NCBI GenBank assembly: GCA_021401465.1 | Contig: JADDMT010000018.1 | Location: 186,001 to 250,000, forward strand | Direction: 5' to 3' | Length of the DNA stretch: 64,000 nt | DNA from: Teratosphaeria epicoccoides | Taxonomy: Eukaryota > Ascomycota > Dothideomycetes > Mycosphaerellales > Teratosphaeriaceae | Part shown: positions 34,020-45,426 of the stretch, one piece after another | How the letters are laid out: every line of letters begins with the position of its first letter | Position numbering within the stretch: position 1 is the stretch's first letter | Notes under the pieces: model-generated | Told to the model about the DNA's origin: nothing | Database searches by the model: none | Seen by the model: the letters and a program-made list of their open reading frames with translations, nothing else | Translations under genes and position numbers: made by a program

Positions 34020-36752
34020 TCACAAGGCGTAATTCTCAGTGTGCAAGAAGATCTCCTCGCAGCCCTTCTTCTGCCACACTAGCTTCTGCAGCTCAGCAAT
34101 AGTGTTACTGACACCGACTCGCATACTGGGCGGGCCGCACACAAACACACACGTCCTCCTACCAGTCCAATCCTCACTCATCTCCTTTAGCATATATGGG
34201 ATGTCAGGACGACCCCATTCCGTACTCCAGCCCGTCTTCTTGCTCTTCGTCGCGGCTGGCAGGAAGGCGAAGCGCATCAGGTTCTTCTGGAACTCAGTCG
34301 GGGTTGAAGGGAAGCCAAAATCTGGCTGAGCTTGTACGTCGTTCGTTCCGATCAGCTGCTGCAAAGCGTCGGTTTGCGTTCTCTGTGCCGCAGAGATGTC
34401 TAGTGACACCGGTCGCGAACGGCGCTTTTCGTGCAGCGTCGGGTGTGGAGGCATGTGTGGCGTGTCTTCAACCACTCTACCGTCAGGTGAGCGAGACCGG
34501 CCAGACTCTTGACTAGCTCCCCTCCGGTCTGGCGAAGGCGACAGATGTCGGTTCGAGGCTGGCATGTGCTTGAGGTGGGCTTCGGGTAGTGGCGTTATTG
34601 GATCTTCATTCTCCTGCCTTAGTTCCTTCTCCCGCTCTGAATCGCCTTCGGCCTCATCTCGAATCAACGCAGAATTGCGATAGTGACTGGAACCCATCGA
34701 ATACCGATGGCTCGCAATGTTCTGGAATATGTCGTTGACCTTGTCGTGGAGCACCATGCTGACAGGTCTTGCTGGTGACGCTGCACTGACCAGCGATCCA
34801 CCTTTGCTCGCCCGTTTGGCTGCTGTAATGTAAAAGTTGCCGGTCACAGTGTCTACAGGAGCATACTCGCGACAGATCCTGAGCTCCTCCTTGAACCACT
34901 CCATCGTCTCGGGCCTCTTCATAGACCAGACTAGCTGGACTGTTTTGGTAACGGCTTTGCCGTCTCTCATCCTCTTGATCAAGTTTAGTAATTGGGACAT
35001 CAATGCTGTGATGCCGCTGCCTCCTGCAACCATGACCACATGATCGAACGAATCGATGCTTCTCCTCATGCCGCCATATGGGCCATCCAGGAACGTCCGA
35101 TATGTGTGCCAAGGCCCGTGCTCCAGCGCTGTCTCAAGCACTCTGTTGGTGAACCCTCCGAATGGTCTGAACACAAGGACCATATCTCTGTATTCTGGTC
35201 CGTAAGCGCTCGGAAAGTCGTCACTGCAGAGACTTGCAATCGTGAACGGATGATTGCCAAATAGTTCCACTCCTGGCATTCTGATGTAGACATATTGTCC
35301 TGGCTTCCATCTCATTTGTGTTGGCACCGTGATCTTCAGAGCGTTCTCAGGTAACAGTGTCACTGCCGCCTCTTCACCGATTAGCCAGCTTATGCGCCAC
35401 GGATTTGACCAGTTGAGATAGAAAAGGCGCACAACGTAGGATGCAAGCCAAATGGCCGTGGTGGCCCAAAGATAGGACCAGGAGCTCAGAAAGTTTTTAC
35501 AGTGCCAGAACAGGAAGCCCAGCAGGAGGATCGACACCGGAACATGCGCCAAAAGGAAGGCCTCGTAGAAGTTACGACGGATTGTCGGCAGAGAATGGAC
35601 GCAGAGGAAAATTAGAGGAACGATACATGCTAGGCCTGTTTGACAGCAAACAATTAGTGCACATCGCATACGAGCTGTTGCGGCCGACGTACCGGTTCCA
35701 TATATGTACAAATGCGGCTTTTGCAGCTTTGGTCCGAAAACTGCCAATGCGCCGTCCGTCCAGACCGGAGTCACATAGAACGGGATCATATGTATTAATG
35801 ATAGCAGCAGGCACAGATGTGCCAACCATCGATGCAAGACATTGAGCCTGTCATGCCCGATTCCTGTCATCATGGAGATGACGTTCGTCTTCATACTTAA
35901 AGCGACGATCCATGGCATCATAGCCACTGCAAGCATACCAGCCCTGATCGCTAATGGCGGCGACCCGAAAGCTATGCTTGCCCAGTAAAGTGGTTGCGGG
36001 ACGAAGCAATACAGCAACACAAATGCCAACGCAGCGAATACGATGCAGATGACATTGATCGATGGGAATACGATCGGTCGCCAGCCTTTCTTGATCACGA
36101 GTGCTGGGATGGGACGGTAGAAGAGGAATCGAGAAGCTGCCCTAGTCACATTGAGTGTCCGGTTGCTCAGTCCAGGACTTGCTTCGATTGAAATCCTGCT
36201 CTGCTCCTGGATTTGCCCCGGCAGAAGTGGCCCTTCTTGCGGGAAGAATTTCTTTGTCGACTTGTCCGTCGCCAGGGCCGACAGCTCATAATCGTCGCTT
36301 TCTCGGCTTGCGCGCTTGACACCTTCTTCCACTGTCTCCTTATGTATTGCAACACGGATCTTGTCGTTCCAATACTGATACCATCGTAGCGCAGTTGTAA
36401 GTATCAGGAGGATTATGCAGAAGTAGACCCAGCCCCGACCGTACTTGCCAGATTTGCTCCATGGGTCAACTGTATTCGCCTGTATCAGAGCCGGTGGGCA
36501 GGCTGAGCCATTCGTTGGACATGGTATGTTTATACGCTTCGCGAGAGCTGGCACGTGCTCCAGCAAATCTTGTCCCATAAGCTCCGTGGCCTCTTGTAGA
36601 TCCTTAAATGTGACGCCGGTGCGCAAAGCCAAGAGTTCTGCGAGGGCTGGCATGACGGCTGATTTCTTTTTCAGGTTGCTCTGAGTCCGGTTCTCGAAGC
36701 TCTGCACACCCAACTTAAACTCGGCAGCGGGTCGCCCTGGTCTTTTGATCAC
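34020..36752 (-). CDS. Ferric-chelate reductase, FRE/NOX superfamily
   Basis: Transmembrane flavocytochrome that moves electrons from NADPH through FAD and two haems to extracellular ferric or cupric ions. The frame is open throughout, but removal of a 57-nt intron (35636-35692, GTACGT...ACAG, CTAAT branch) restores the conserved YGTGLACIVPLIFL. That gives 891 residues from ATG 36752, or 858 from ATG 36653. About seven membrane spans are seen. Haem-ligand histidines fall in HRWLAHLCLLLSLIH and in AHVPVSILLLGFLFWH. The FAD motif is HPFTIAS, the NADPH motifs are GGSGITALMSQL and, near the end, VCGPPSM. A Ser/Arg-rich insertion of about 150 residues splits the NADPH domain between these two. The gene points away from the RGS-LOV gene. 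Confidence 0.94.
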   Translation of the reverse strand: MIKRPGRPAAEFKLGVQSFENRTQSNLKKKSAVMPALAELLALRTGVTFKDLQEATELMGQDLLEHVPALAKRINIPCPTNGSACPPALIQANTVDPWSKSGKYGRGWVYFCIILLILTTALRWYQYWNDKIRVAIHKETVEEGVKRASRESDDYELSALATDKSTKKFFPQEGPLLPGQIQEQSRISIEASPGLSNRTLNVTRAASRFLFYRPIPALVIKKGWRPIVFPSINVICIVFAALAFVLLYCFVPQPLYWASIAFGSPPLAIRAGMLAVAMMPWIVALSMKTNVISMMTGIGHDRLNVLHRWLAHLCLLLSLIHMIPFYVTPVWTDGALAVFGPKLQKPHLYIYGTGTSAATARMRCALIVCCQTGLACIVPLIFLCVHSLPTIRRNFYEAFLLAHVPVSILLLGFLFWHCKNFLSSWSYLWATTAIWLASYVVRLFYLNWSNPWRISWLIGEEAAVTLLPENALKITVPTQMRWKPGQYVYIRMPGVELFGNHPFTIASLCSDDFPSAYGPEYRDMVLVFRPFGGFTNRVLETALEHGPWHTYRTFLDGPYGGMRRSIDSFDHVVMVAGGSGITALMSQLLNLIKRMRDGKAVTKTVQLVWSMKRPETMEWFKEELRICREYAPVDTVTGNFYITAAKRASKGGSLVSAASPARPVSMVLHDKVNDIFQNIASHRYSMGSSHYRNSALIRDEAEGDSEREKELRQENEDPITPLPEAHLKHMPASNRHLSPSPDRRGASQESGRSRSPDGRVVEDTPHMPPHPTLHEKRRSRPVSLDISAAQRTQTDALQQLIGTNDVQAQPDFGFPSTPTEFQKNLMRFAFLPAATKSKKTGWSTEWGRPDIPYMLKEMSEDWTGRRTCVFVCGPPSMRVGVSNTIAELQKLVWQKKGCEEIFLHTENYAL

Positions 36753-38375
36753 CGGCTGTCACACAAGCTGTACTTCATTCTGCAGGCGGCTGACGTCGTT
36801 ACAAGATTTGACGAAGTGCGGTGAAGTTCCAGATCAGTCTAGCTCTACTAGATTGCGACGCCAAAGCTGTCGCGGCTTATCGCAATTCATGCAGTCGACA
36901 GACCGGCCAATGTCAGCGTTGCGGTGCGAATCAAGCTTTGCTGAGGTAGATGGCAAATTGAAGCTCGACGGGGGAAGAACTGCAGAGAACTGAAGGCAGA
37001 TTCCAGCAGCGACAGTAGCAACACAAAGAGTGAATCCCCCGTCGTCCTCTGTGCGATAGCGCATGCATATGTTCCCGTCCTAAAAGTGGAGAATCGTTAG
37101 TTCACTGGTCCGTACTGTCGGGGTCCTCATCGACCATCCCTGCACGCCCTGTCACACGCCTCTGCCCAGTGCCCGTCGGCCGGCAGAGCACGACGACTGC
37201 CATGACGTGTGTACCGTCGCTCGAAGTGGATGAAAGTTCACGTGTTGTCAGTCCGGAACCGGGTTAGCCATCTGAACCGCGCAATCGTTGCTCGCGAAAG
37301 GAAGTTGACAGCGCCTGATTCATCGGAGCGGCTGATGTAGATGTCGGATTGGTCCAGGAGCAGATATGCAGGTAAAGGTTGATCGCCGCGGGATCCTCCA
37401 CGCCACCGGCGCATTGGAACCAGGGCCGAACCGACCGCTACGTCTGTGAGTCAACCTGGTGAAAATGTGGCATGTCACCGACAACGACAAGCACAGTCAA
37501 CCTCAAAGCCGTCAATTCGTAGGTTCTTGGCGTGCGTCGGACGGTGTACCAAAGACCTGGATGATCCGATCATCACAGTGTTCGGAAAGTCGGCATTAGA
37601 CTGTACTGCCTGAGGCCTCACCGCATCCTCGGCGAGGACACTGCGAATCAAGGCCCAAGAGCGCTCTTTCGTGCGATGTGTGGCAGCAGTTGCGCCGTCA
37701 CTACTTGCGCTTCGACCACTTCTGGCGGACGAAACGTGCATACGCGCCCACGCTAGTATGACGCGGGTAATGCTTGGCGTTCGGCTGCAACGTGACTGGC
37801 TGATCGAAAAACCTCGCGAAATCACCTACCGATATTGTTGTGTGCCCCGCGTCTCTTGGCATCACGACGCGTCCGACTGTCTTACCCTGCTGCGCGCTCA
37901 GGCCAGGTGTAGACTGCTCACGGTTGTGATGTTATTATGGCCGGTGTTGAGATTCGAGATGCAAGTCACGTCGTCGAGCAGTCACGACGGGTCATGGCAG
38001 GCGGCCCTTCACAGTCGCTGCTTGCCATGCTATCCATACCCTGGAGCTCCCGGAACCAGTGTGTCGCATCTACCGCCCCGAGCATGGACTCGATATCATC
38101 CGGTGCTTTCTGATTTCGACAGTCGCAGAGGCCAGGCGTGTGTACTAACTAGGTGACGCTGGCGAATATCACACCGGTGCAAAGTATGGACGGAGCGCGT
38201 GAGGGTCTTGCCAAGATCGTCACGATGCTGCGTTCTCAAGCCGTTCGAGAGCCACGGGCACAGGATCCCGATCTGGCTCTACGGAAGCAAGTCGACATGT
38301 GTTACGCATGAAGCAGATATTGACAGCTTTGGCAGTACAAGCGCCTCTGCAGGCGAATCATCTGAGTGGCGACGC
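36753..38375. other. Divergent intergenic, ferric reductase/RGS-LOV
   Basis: A 1.6-kb gap between divergent starts. An ATG at 38185 is close to the RGS-LOV frame but out of phase with it. The RGS-LOV reading frame itself is open from about 38199. No iron-regulator GATA-type ATCWGATAA site was found on inspection. Confidence 0.5.
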
Positions 38376-39919
38376 ATGCCGCCGGCGTCCGCACTCAGGA
38401 TTGGCACAAATGACGAACGACCACCACGGCATAGCTATGAGCTGCCTGCCGACGTCGAAGCATGTCCGAACACCTGCAGTGATCCTGGTCCGACCAAGCT
38501 GCCTGAGTTTCTCAGTCGTGCAACGTTCCGGCGGGTGATGCAAACCCCTACCGTCATGCACCCATTCCTCAAGTTTGCCCAGGCAAGACACTGTGACGAG
38601 AATCTGGAGTTTCTAGAGCAGGTTCGCCGGCACCGTGAGCTAATTGAAGCTGTTGCTACATCAATGCAAGCCCTGCACGACACCTTTCTGACAAGCGATG
38701 CCGAGAAAGAGGTCAACCTCAATAAAAAGTCGCTGAGCAGAATAAAGGCTGATGTCGCTCACAATCTCAAAACCGCGATCCCGGCCCTAGCACCCACTTT
38801 CGAGACAGCGAAAGCAGAGATCGAGGAGCTAGTCTTCACCGATATCTTCCCAAAGTTTGTCAGGCACCAGGTGAGTGTCAGCGCAGGAAAAGCGCTGGGG
38901 GCCAATCAGTCTGCTTATTCTGGCCTGGGAGATTGCTTCATTCTCACAGATCCTGCCAAGATCGATAATCCAATTGCATATGTTTCTGACGGTTTCGTTC
39001 ATGTCACTGGCTACACGGGCGCTGAAGTAATCCATTCCAATTGCCGCTTCTTGAGGACTCCGGGGACCGATTCGGACTCGGTAGCACGGATACGAAGGGC
39101 GATCGCTCAGCGGGAGGAGTGCGTCGAGCTTCTGCTGAATCAGAAGAAGGGTGGCCAACCATTCTGGAATCTGTTGTACATTGCACCGCTACTTGATGCT
39201 AAGGGCAAGCTTGCATTCTTCCTGGGGGCCCAGGTGGACTGTTCAGCTGCAGCTCATGATCTCAGCGACGTCCTTCGCACACTCAGTCAGCCTGTCGACA
39301 GGTGTGATCCCATAGATCGGACTTGTGACACGGAAACCCAGGCGCAATATGGAGACAACCCACATCGATACCGCACGGTACGCGACTCTCTGCGAATACC
39401 TAGCAGGCCAAGCGTTCGAGCAGAGCCGCCAGGCGCGGGAGGTGCATTGTTAGAAAGACTAGAAAACATGTCTTTTGACAAGCAATTGGGCTCAGTTTAT
39501 CTCACCTATTCCAAAGTGCGTCAGATGTCGTCCAATCATGCTAGACTGCACAATCATTCTGACGTGACCAACAGTTCCTGATATTTGATCACAGCTCGTA
39601 TAGAATCGCGTTCGTCTCACGTGGCACTGTGGACTCTTTGTGCCCTCTAAGAGCAAAGGCGACCACAAGAGCTCAAGCAGTCGGCCTGGATGTCTTCAGG
39701 TTCCTGAGCAACCATAGCTCTGGCGCTGTGCCTTCCAACTTCAAGTCAGCAGTCAAAGGAAGCCTGAAAGCTGGACGAGCGATCACCCTGGAGCTGAACC
39801 TAGCCGCAGAACCTGCTATGTTATCTGAGGCGTTCAAGCTGCATTGGACGCCCTTGAAGGACAATGTTGGCGTTGTGGCATGGGTTGTACTGACTTTGGG
39901 CAACGAGAAGCAAGCCTGA
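38376..39919 (+). CDS. RGS-LOV blue-light photoreceptor
   Basis: Two exons (38376-39515, 39575-39919) and a 59-nt intron (GTGCGT...ACAG, CTGAC branch) give 494 residues. An RGS domain occupies about 43-170, starting LPEFLSRATFRRVMQTP and including ENLEFLEQV. A LOV domain follows at about 186-290: GDCFILTDP, the adduct-forming Cys223 in SNCRFLRTPGTD, then FWNLLYIAPL and the terminal-strand Gln in FFLGAQVD. Exon 2 encodes a PAS-like C-terminal domain (YRIAFVSRGTVDSLC...VVAWVVLTLG). Known fungal RGS-LOV proteins bind flavin and move to anionic membranes in blue light. The usual Gly before NCRFL is Ser here, and the Gln after FL is Arg. The start is uncertain: this ATG is the first in frame, but the frame is open about 180 nt further upstream. 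Confidence 0.88.
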
Positions 39920-40527
39920 GACTGATAGGACTGCTGAATAGCTGAGAAGTATCGCGGAGTTGAGGGTTGACATGGCAAAATCGGGAAGGTTGCTACGTTC
40001 CCGACGAGCTGCCTCTCGTTCCGCAGACTTGCTTCTTCTCCAGATATTGATACCACCTGAGAGACTGTGACTTCTGCAGCGGCCATCATCAACCAAGTTT
40101 AGCTTTTGCCTACGTTTCGGCTTCGTTGTTGGACATTTGCCAAGGAGCAGTTCCTGGATCTTCCTCCGCTGTTAGCGATGTCTTGAGCACAATGCCAAGT
40201 GTTCTCTCGAGACAGGATCGCCGTCAAGTCTGAAGGGCAAGGGTAGGAAAGCAGAAGGTGGACTTGGCCACGAGTGTGGAAGTGAGAGCAAGGCTCCGCG
40301 GGGGAGCGCTGTCGCAGCCTTCCCGATCATTTTGAGCGACAGTCCATAGCAACCGGTCAGACGAAACGTAATACAATACCTGCCTCCTCGTGCTCTCTAC
40401 AAAGCTCACAATGACTTTTGGCTGTGAGTCAAGACTTTTGCGCGTCAGTCGCCCGTCAAATTGTCGTTCCATCGACCTGTTCCTCTGACAAACACCAACG
40501 TTCTGTGCTGCACAGGATCATTGAGGC
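39920..40527. other. Intergenic, RRP43 upstream region
   Basis: It lies between the tandem RGS-LOV and Rrp43 genes, both on the plus strand. No coding feature was found. Confidence 0.6.
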
Positions 40528-41526
40528 ATGGCGAATGGGACAACGGCGACTCCAAGTATCTCGTTCCCGCGAGACACCTTCGCCAAGCTCACGCCTGGAC
40601 CTTTTCTGCATGCTCATCTCAAGGCGCCCAACGACATCCGGCCCAATGGGAGGCGGCCGAAGGAGTTCAGAACACCGACTGTAAACACCGGCTCATTGAC
40701 ACACAGCAATGGCAGTGCCGTGGTGCGTGTTGGAGACACTTCCATCGTGTGCGGTATCCGCGCAGAGATCTTACTTGCCTCGGACATTCCACATCCGCCA
40801 AGAGAGGATGTCCGCGAAGAAGATCTTGTCGAGGAATTAGGACTCCTTGTGCCCAATCTGGAGCTGAGCACAGGCTGCTCGCCTGCGCATCTGCCTGGGA
40901 ACCCGCCCGGCGCACAAGCTCAATCACTTTCATACCGGATCTTGTCGCTGCTCAATATGTCGAACATTGTTGGACTCAGTGACCTGCGCATTACTTACAC
41001 TGCACCGCCTGCAGAAGATGATGTTTCAGATGACGTCTCAGAGACGGTCGTGAAGGCGTATTGGGCCCTCTACATCGACATCTTGTGCATTGCGCTTGAC
41101 GGCAACGCCTTCGACGCCGCTTGGTTCGCAGTCATGGCCGCTTTGCAAAACACAACCCTTCCTAAGGCTTGGTGGGATCCTGATCGGGAGCTCATACTGT
41201 GCTCTCCTCTTTCAGCAGATGCGCAGAAGCCGAGGCTGGGACCAATGCCTGTGCCATGCACTTTCGCAGTCTTTAGCACAGGCTCGCCGATGAAGAAGCG
41301 GGAAGAGGCTGAAGTCTGGCTCCTGGCTGATCCCGACGGCTTTGAGGAGGACGTCTGCAAGGAGACTATCACCGTAGTCGTATCAGGCGAAAGGCGTAAA
41401 AGTGGCGGCGTCACGAGAATAGAAAAGAGTGGTGGAACAGCGATTGGGAGGATCTTGGTGGATGAATGCGCCAGACTGGCGGAAGTAAAAGCAGCGGAGT
41501 GGACGGCGCGCCTCAACGCAGGATGA
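40528..41526 (+). CDS. RRP43: RNA exosome ring subunit Rrp43
   Basis: A single exon of 332 residues. This RNase PH-fold subunit belongs to the six-member ring of the nuclear and cytoplasmic exosome, which processes and degrades RNA 3' to 5'. The N-terminal family block is clear: PGPFLHAHLKAPNDIRPNGR, then GSLTHSNGSAVVRVGDTS and IVCGIRAE, at about residues 22-85. The central block (PNLELSTGC) and the C-terminal block (GGTAIGRILVDECARLAEV) also fit the Rrp43/EXOSC8 lineage rather than Rrp42 or Rrp45. Eukaryotic ring subunits are catalytically dead, so the role is structural. Length is as expected (yeast 394, human EXOSC8 276). Confidence 0.88.
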   Translation: MANGTTATPSISFPRDTFAKLTPGPFLHAHLKAPNDIRPNGRRPKEFRTPTVNTGSLTHSNGSAVVRVGDTSIVCGIRAEILLASDIPHPPREDVREEDLVEELGLLVPNLELSTGCSPAHLPGNPPGAQAQSLSYRILSLLNMSNIVGLSDLRITYTAPPAEDDVSDDVSETVVKAYWALYIDILCIALDGNAFDAAWFAVMAALQNTTLPKAWWDPDRELILCSPLSADAQKPRLGPMPVPCTFAVFSTGSPMKKREEAEVWLLADPDGFEEDVCKETITVVVSGERRKSGGVTRIEKSGGTAIGRILVDECARLAEVKAAEWTARLNAG

Positions 41527-42500
41527 GCATTTGGCCGACTTCTGTCCCAATGGTTCCAGTACGATCGACCGCGAGCGCGGCATCACGCGTACTGAGAAGC
41601 CTCAGGTGGTGGCGGATGAAGATGGTGATGCCTGTGTGGCTTCAACCATGACAGCCGTCAGTCCTACAGTTGCTAGCAGCGTGTGCATGCTGTAAATGAA
41701 CACTGTCCCGTCCTGCATGCTATCGGCATGTGCCGATAATGAGAGACCCCAGCACGCGAACGCACAAGCCCAGCAAGAGTCGCGCCTGCAGGGCAGTAAG
41801 GCGAAAAGAAAGCTTGCAGCATCAGAATTGAATCCCTAGATGGCGACAATGAGACAGACCCGCAATCATTCAGTGCAGGAATGTGCTCTGAACATCGAGC
41901 TCGAACTCTGCAAGGTGCGCCCGCTCCCAACCTTCATATTTGACGGGCTCGATTTCATGTTTCTTCTAGGTCGCGTGCGTGTGCCGTGCTGCCATTCGAC
42001 AATGTTGGCCGTGCACTAGATGCGCTTTATCTTACCAATCGATCCCACGCCTTTCCGCCATGGTCCTTCGCCAACTGCTCCACTTGCATTTCAAATCCAC
42101 TGTGCTGCAAGATGAGTGTCGAGCGAGCCTATGAGGATCTAACCAGCTGCGTGAATCTTCGCTCAATTTTAACTGGGCCCAACACTCTGGGCTCTCATGT
42201 CCGATTTCCAAGCATTCGAGCATCAAAAATCGCAGCTTGCAAAAACGAGTGGAGCCGGCCGTCGCATAGCCACCCAACACCCACTGATAATCGTGTGCAA
42301 GATACCTCAGAGCATTACATGTGACTTGGAGGTGCTGATAAGCTTCGCTGGCATCTTGCAGCCATAAATATGCCTGACCAGCTTCAGCGTACGAAAACTT
42401 TTACCAGGAACTGTGATGACATGCGTCGGGGCAGCTCTCAGCCACAGGAAGCATTGGAACTTCTGTGCCCGAACGTATCATTAAATCAGTGCCTAAGACC
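41527..42500. other. Intergenic, no gene seen
   Basis: A short open frame starts at ATG 42370 just upstream of the next candidate and stops at 42501-42503, overlapping its start. It could be an upstream ORF. Nothing else is supported. Confidence 0.45.
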
Positions 42501-43507
42501 ATGAGCCTGCCAGCTGTAAAATCCTCAACTAAACCTGATCCTCAGGCAAAGCGCCAGAAAGGGCGGAAACCTAGAGCCAACGTGCCGTGTGACGATTGTA
42601 TCATGCGAGCGAGCCTAGTCCAGGACAAGAGCGCCGACTTGGAACGGTGCGAACGGTGCACAGCTTTGCTACAACGGCCAAAGGGAATGCAAGAAAATGA
42701 GGTATGGCGACAACTTCGTACCATTGTCGATTCTAAATCAAGGCCAGCGATCGCTCGAACGTGAACAGACCCGATGATCGACAAGCGCAGCAGGCGCACA
42801 TGCTTGGTACAGTGTCCCATGTTGGTCCAGAAGTTGCCATCATACACAGGCACCGTCAACATGACTTCGACAATTTTGTTGAAGCATGAGCAGACTTGCG
42901 AACTGTGGTCGATCAGTTGCTTATCTTCTTCAGGAACCTTGATCCCTACGATCAGGTCTACGAGGTCGCGATGACCGCTGCGGAGAATGGCCGTGTTTAT
43001 GGGCCTGGGCTTCAAGCCAGAGAAATGGATTTCACAGCCTTTCTACGGCGGCGCCATGGCGTGATGACGCGCATAGAGCGAAGGAAAGCTAAGGCACATC
43101 ACTTAGTCTGCGAGATTCTTGGTGAAGTCGGCCTATCGGCTGGTGAGTTCGCGTGGTACGCTTGCCACCAGAAATTCCCAGCCATTATGCGCCTCTCGAA
43201 TGCTGTGATTGAGGACATCGACCTAGACAATGCTTCGGTGTTTCAGATCAGTCGAGAAGCTACCGCTACAGGCATCACGGGTATCGTCGACCCACTGTGC
43301 GAGGTGTGCGCACGGTGTCCTGATCCAGCGTTGCGCCAGCAGACTCTCAAGTTGGTCACTCGGCATGGTGCGCTAGGATTGGCATCGAGCTCGTATAATG
43401 CATGGAAGGTGGGCGAGTCCGTTGAGGGGCTTTCGGATGCAAAGGCGGGCTCCGAATCATCATGTGTAGATCCATCAGCAGAGCCGACGGACGGGCTCAC
43501 CGTGTGA
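42501..43507 (+). pseudogene. Cys-motif regulator-like gene with in-frame TGA
   Basis: Proposed exons are 42501-42701 and 42743-43507, joined across a 41-nt intron (GTATGG...TCAAG) in phase. The product would be about 321 residues, but TGA at 42887-42889 interrupts it. Sequence on both sides of the stop is protein-like and in the same frame (HRHRQHDFDNFVEA, stop, ADLRTVVDQLLIFF). The N-terminus has basic residues and four cysteines (VPCDDC and ERCERC), two short of a Zn2Cys6 cluster. The C-terminal part looks helical (RRRHGVMTRIERRKAKAH). Interpretations: a nonsense-mutated pseudogene, a second intron I could not place, or readthrough. No family is recognised with confidence. Confidence 0.45.
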
Positions 43508-45426
43508 TTTTGCTGCTCAAGGTAACCCACATATCGCGGACAGACCCATCGCGTGTCGCATCATTGCAAGATATGCGCTGAATCCTGGTCTGTTCACAGG
43601 TTGTCAGGCAAACGTGATGTACCTCACGAGCACTTTAGAGGCTGGAGCGGCATTCAGTACCATTGGAACCGCGGCTACTGCACATCCACACTCGAGAGCT
43701 TGACGTGCGCAGCTCGACGAATAGGCCGCACTGGACTTAGTCCTGGATGGGCGTCGCAGCTTCATGAAGAACATTACGTTCGTGATTCTTAATCTGCCCA
43801 GCATTGAGCCTTTGGAGCATGCTGCTAAACGCCACGATGACACAACCACGATGTGAGCTGCTTTGAGCGTTCTGCCTAACGCGGACGCTTATCCTGCATT
43901 CACGCTGCCTGCCATCGCTGCAGTATTACGTGTGCTTAGCTCGTCAGCTCCGCAAGCGTGGTGTGTGGCTGCTTGACACCTGTCGCGAGCTGTCGTGCCG
44001 TCCCATCGTGATCCCATGGAACACAACAGATATTCATGATAAGCGCGGATCTGCCTTACAGCATCGAGGCTTTCGACAGTCAACTTTGACGCATGGCTGA
44101 CTGGCGCCATACAGCAAGACCCAATATAATGTCCGGGATGCCTGTGGAGGTGGCTGGTCGACACATGATGCCAGATCATCCATTTCAATTCCCCGGTCCT
44201 GTCCCACGGCTCCCTGCATGCCTTGTGATGAGATCGGGTACTGCTGTCTGACATGATAGGTTCGGATGATCGCCACCTCACCGTTCAACCTGCCTCGAAA
44301 TACCCATGCTGCTCGTCTTGGACCTGATGCTCTGAGCATACTCTTTGCCGGGTTCTAAGAGGCGGCTTGCTGCATGTGACGTTCGATATCTGAGTGTGCT
44401 ACATCTCGCACCTATGGCATTAAGAACCTGGAGAGCGGCAGGAGATCATCACGGCATGGAGCTGAGCTTACAGCAATATCCAAAACATCCTGCATACGAA
44501 GGGCATTGCCCGACGGTCCTCAATGTCTTTAAGCCGAGGGTACGGATATTGAAAAGTAGCTGCAGCATTCAAAGACGGCCGGAGTGCCCACTCCCACCTC
44601 GCGGATGGTTTCCGAATGGTCAGACTCTACCAAAACGGCTTCTACCTGTGCGTTTGCTTGATATTGATGGCACCAAATAGCGATCGTTTGAGCAGAACAC
44701 TTGTCATGCCCAACGCTGTCAATCGAGTATCGTCGGTCGACTTTATATGGCACCAGGCGTTCGGCCACTGTCGTGATGCTGACCACTCACCAAGTGGAAT
44801 ACAACTCAGCCAGCCTTCGTCACATGTACCAGCTAGGAGCATGAAGAACTTCTCTCGTAGCCTAACGACTACGAGAGCAGCGACTCCGCTGTTCCGTCGC
44901 CCCGTGGGAGACATTTGGGGTAGACATGCAACTAGAGAACAGCCGCACCGAGATGACATGGGTCGACACCACCGTCGACGGCTTGCCGTTGTCGCTGTTT
45001 TGACGCTCCGAGATCCGAGCTGATCATCATCAAAGAAGTCACAGGCCATGCTAACCCGGCTTGCTATCACTCCCGCACCTGACTGCAGCACGTCCTGCGA
45101 GATCAAGCGCACAGCTGGTTGCGTGTGATCTACATCAAGCCGTTTCACCGGGGCAGGGCAAAGTGGACTTGCGCAGCTGAGGACCCTTCATCATGTACCC
45201 TCCCAGTACCTAGGCGTCGCAGTACATTCCCAGTGTGCTCCAGTGTCGGATAGCGACACAGCGCCTTGGCAACATACAAAGCCATAGCTTGACCCAACCA
45301 TTCACGGCGTCGAACTTATTCGCAACCTGAATACCAGCTTCTCCGTTCAACAGCGCCAAGCTCTACGTGCAGGTCGATTGCACCAGCATCACGCAAGTCT
45401 TTCCATAAACACCTCTCGACCCCGTT
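43508..45426. other. Intergenic, no gene seen
   Basis: A 1.9-kb gap. Minus-strand frames at 43889-44281 and 44642-45148 lack domains and read like translated noncoding DNA. Confidence 0.5.

Noticed and set aside
42546..42675. Canonical Zn2Cys6 cluster
   Set aside because: Only four of the six required cysteines are present, and their spacing does not fit the family.
44642..45148. Minus-strand frame of 168 codons
   Set aside because: No recognisable motif or splice partner.
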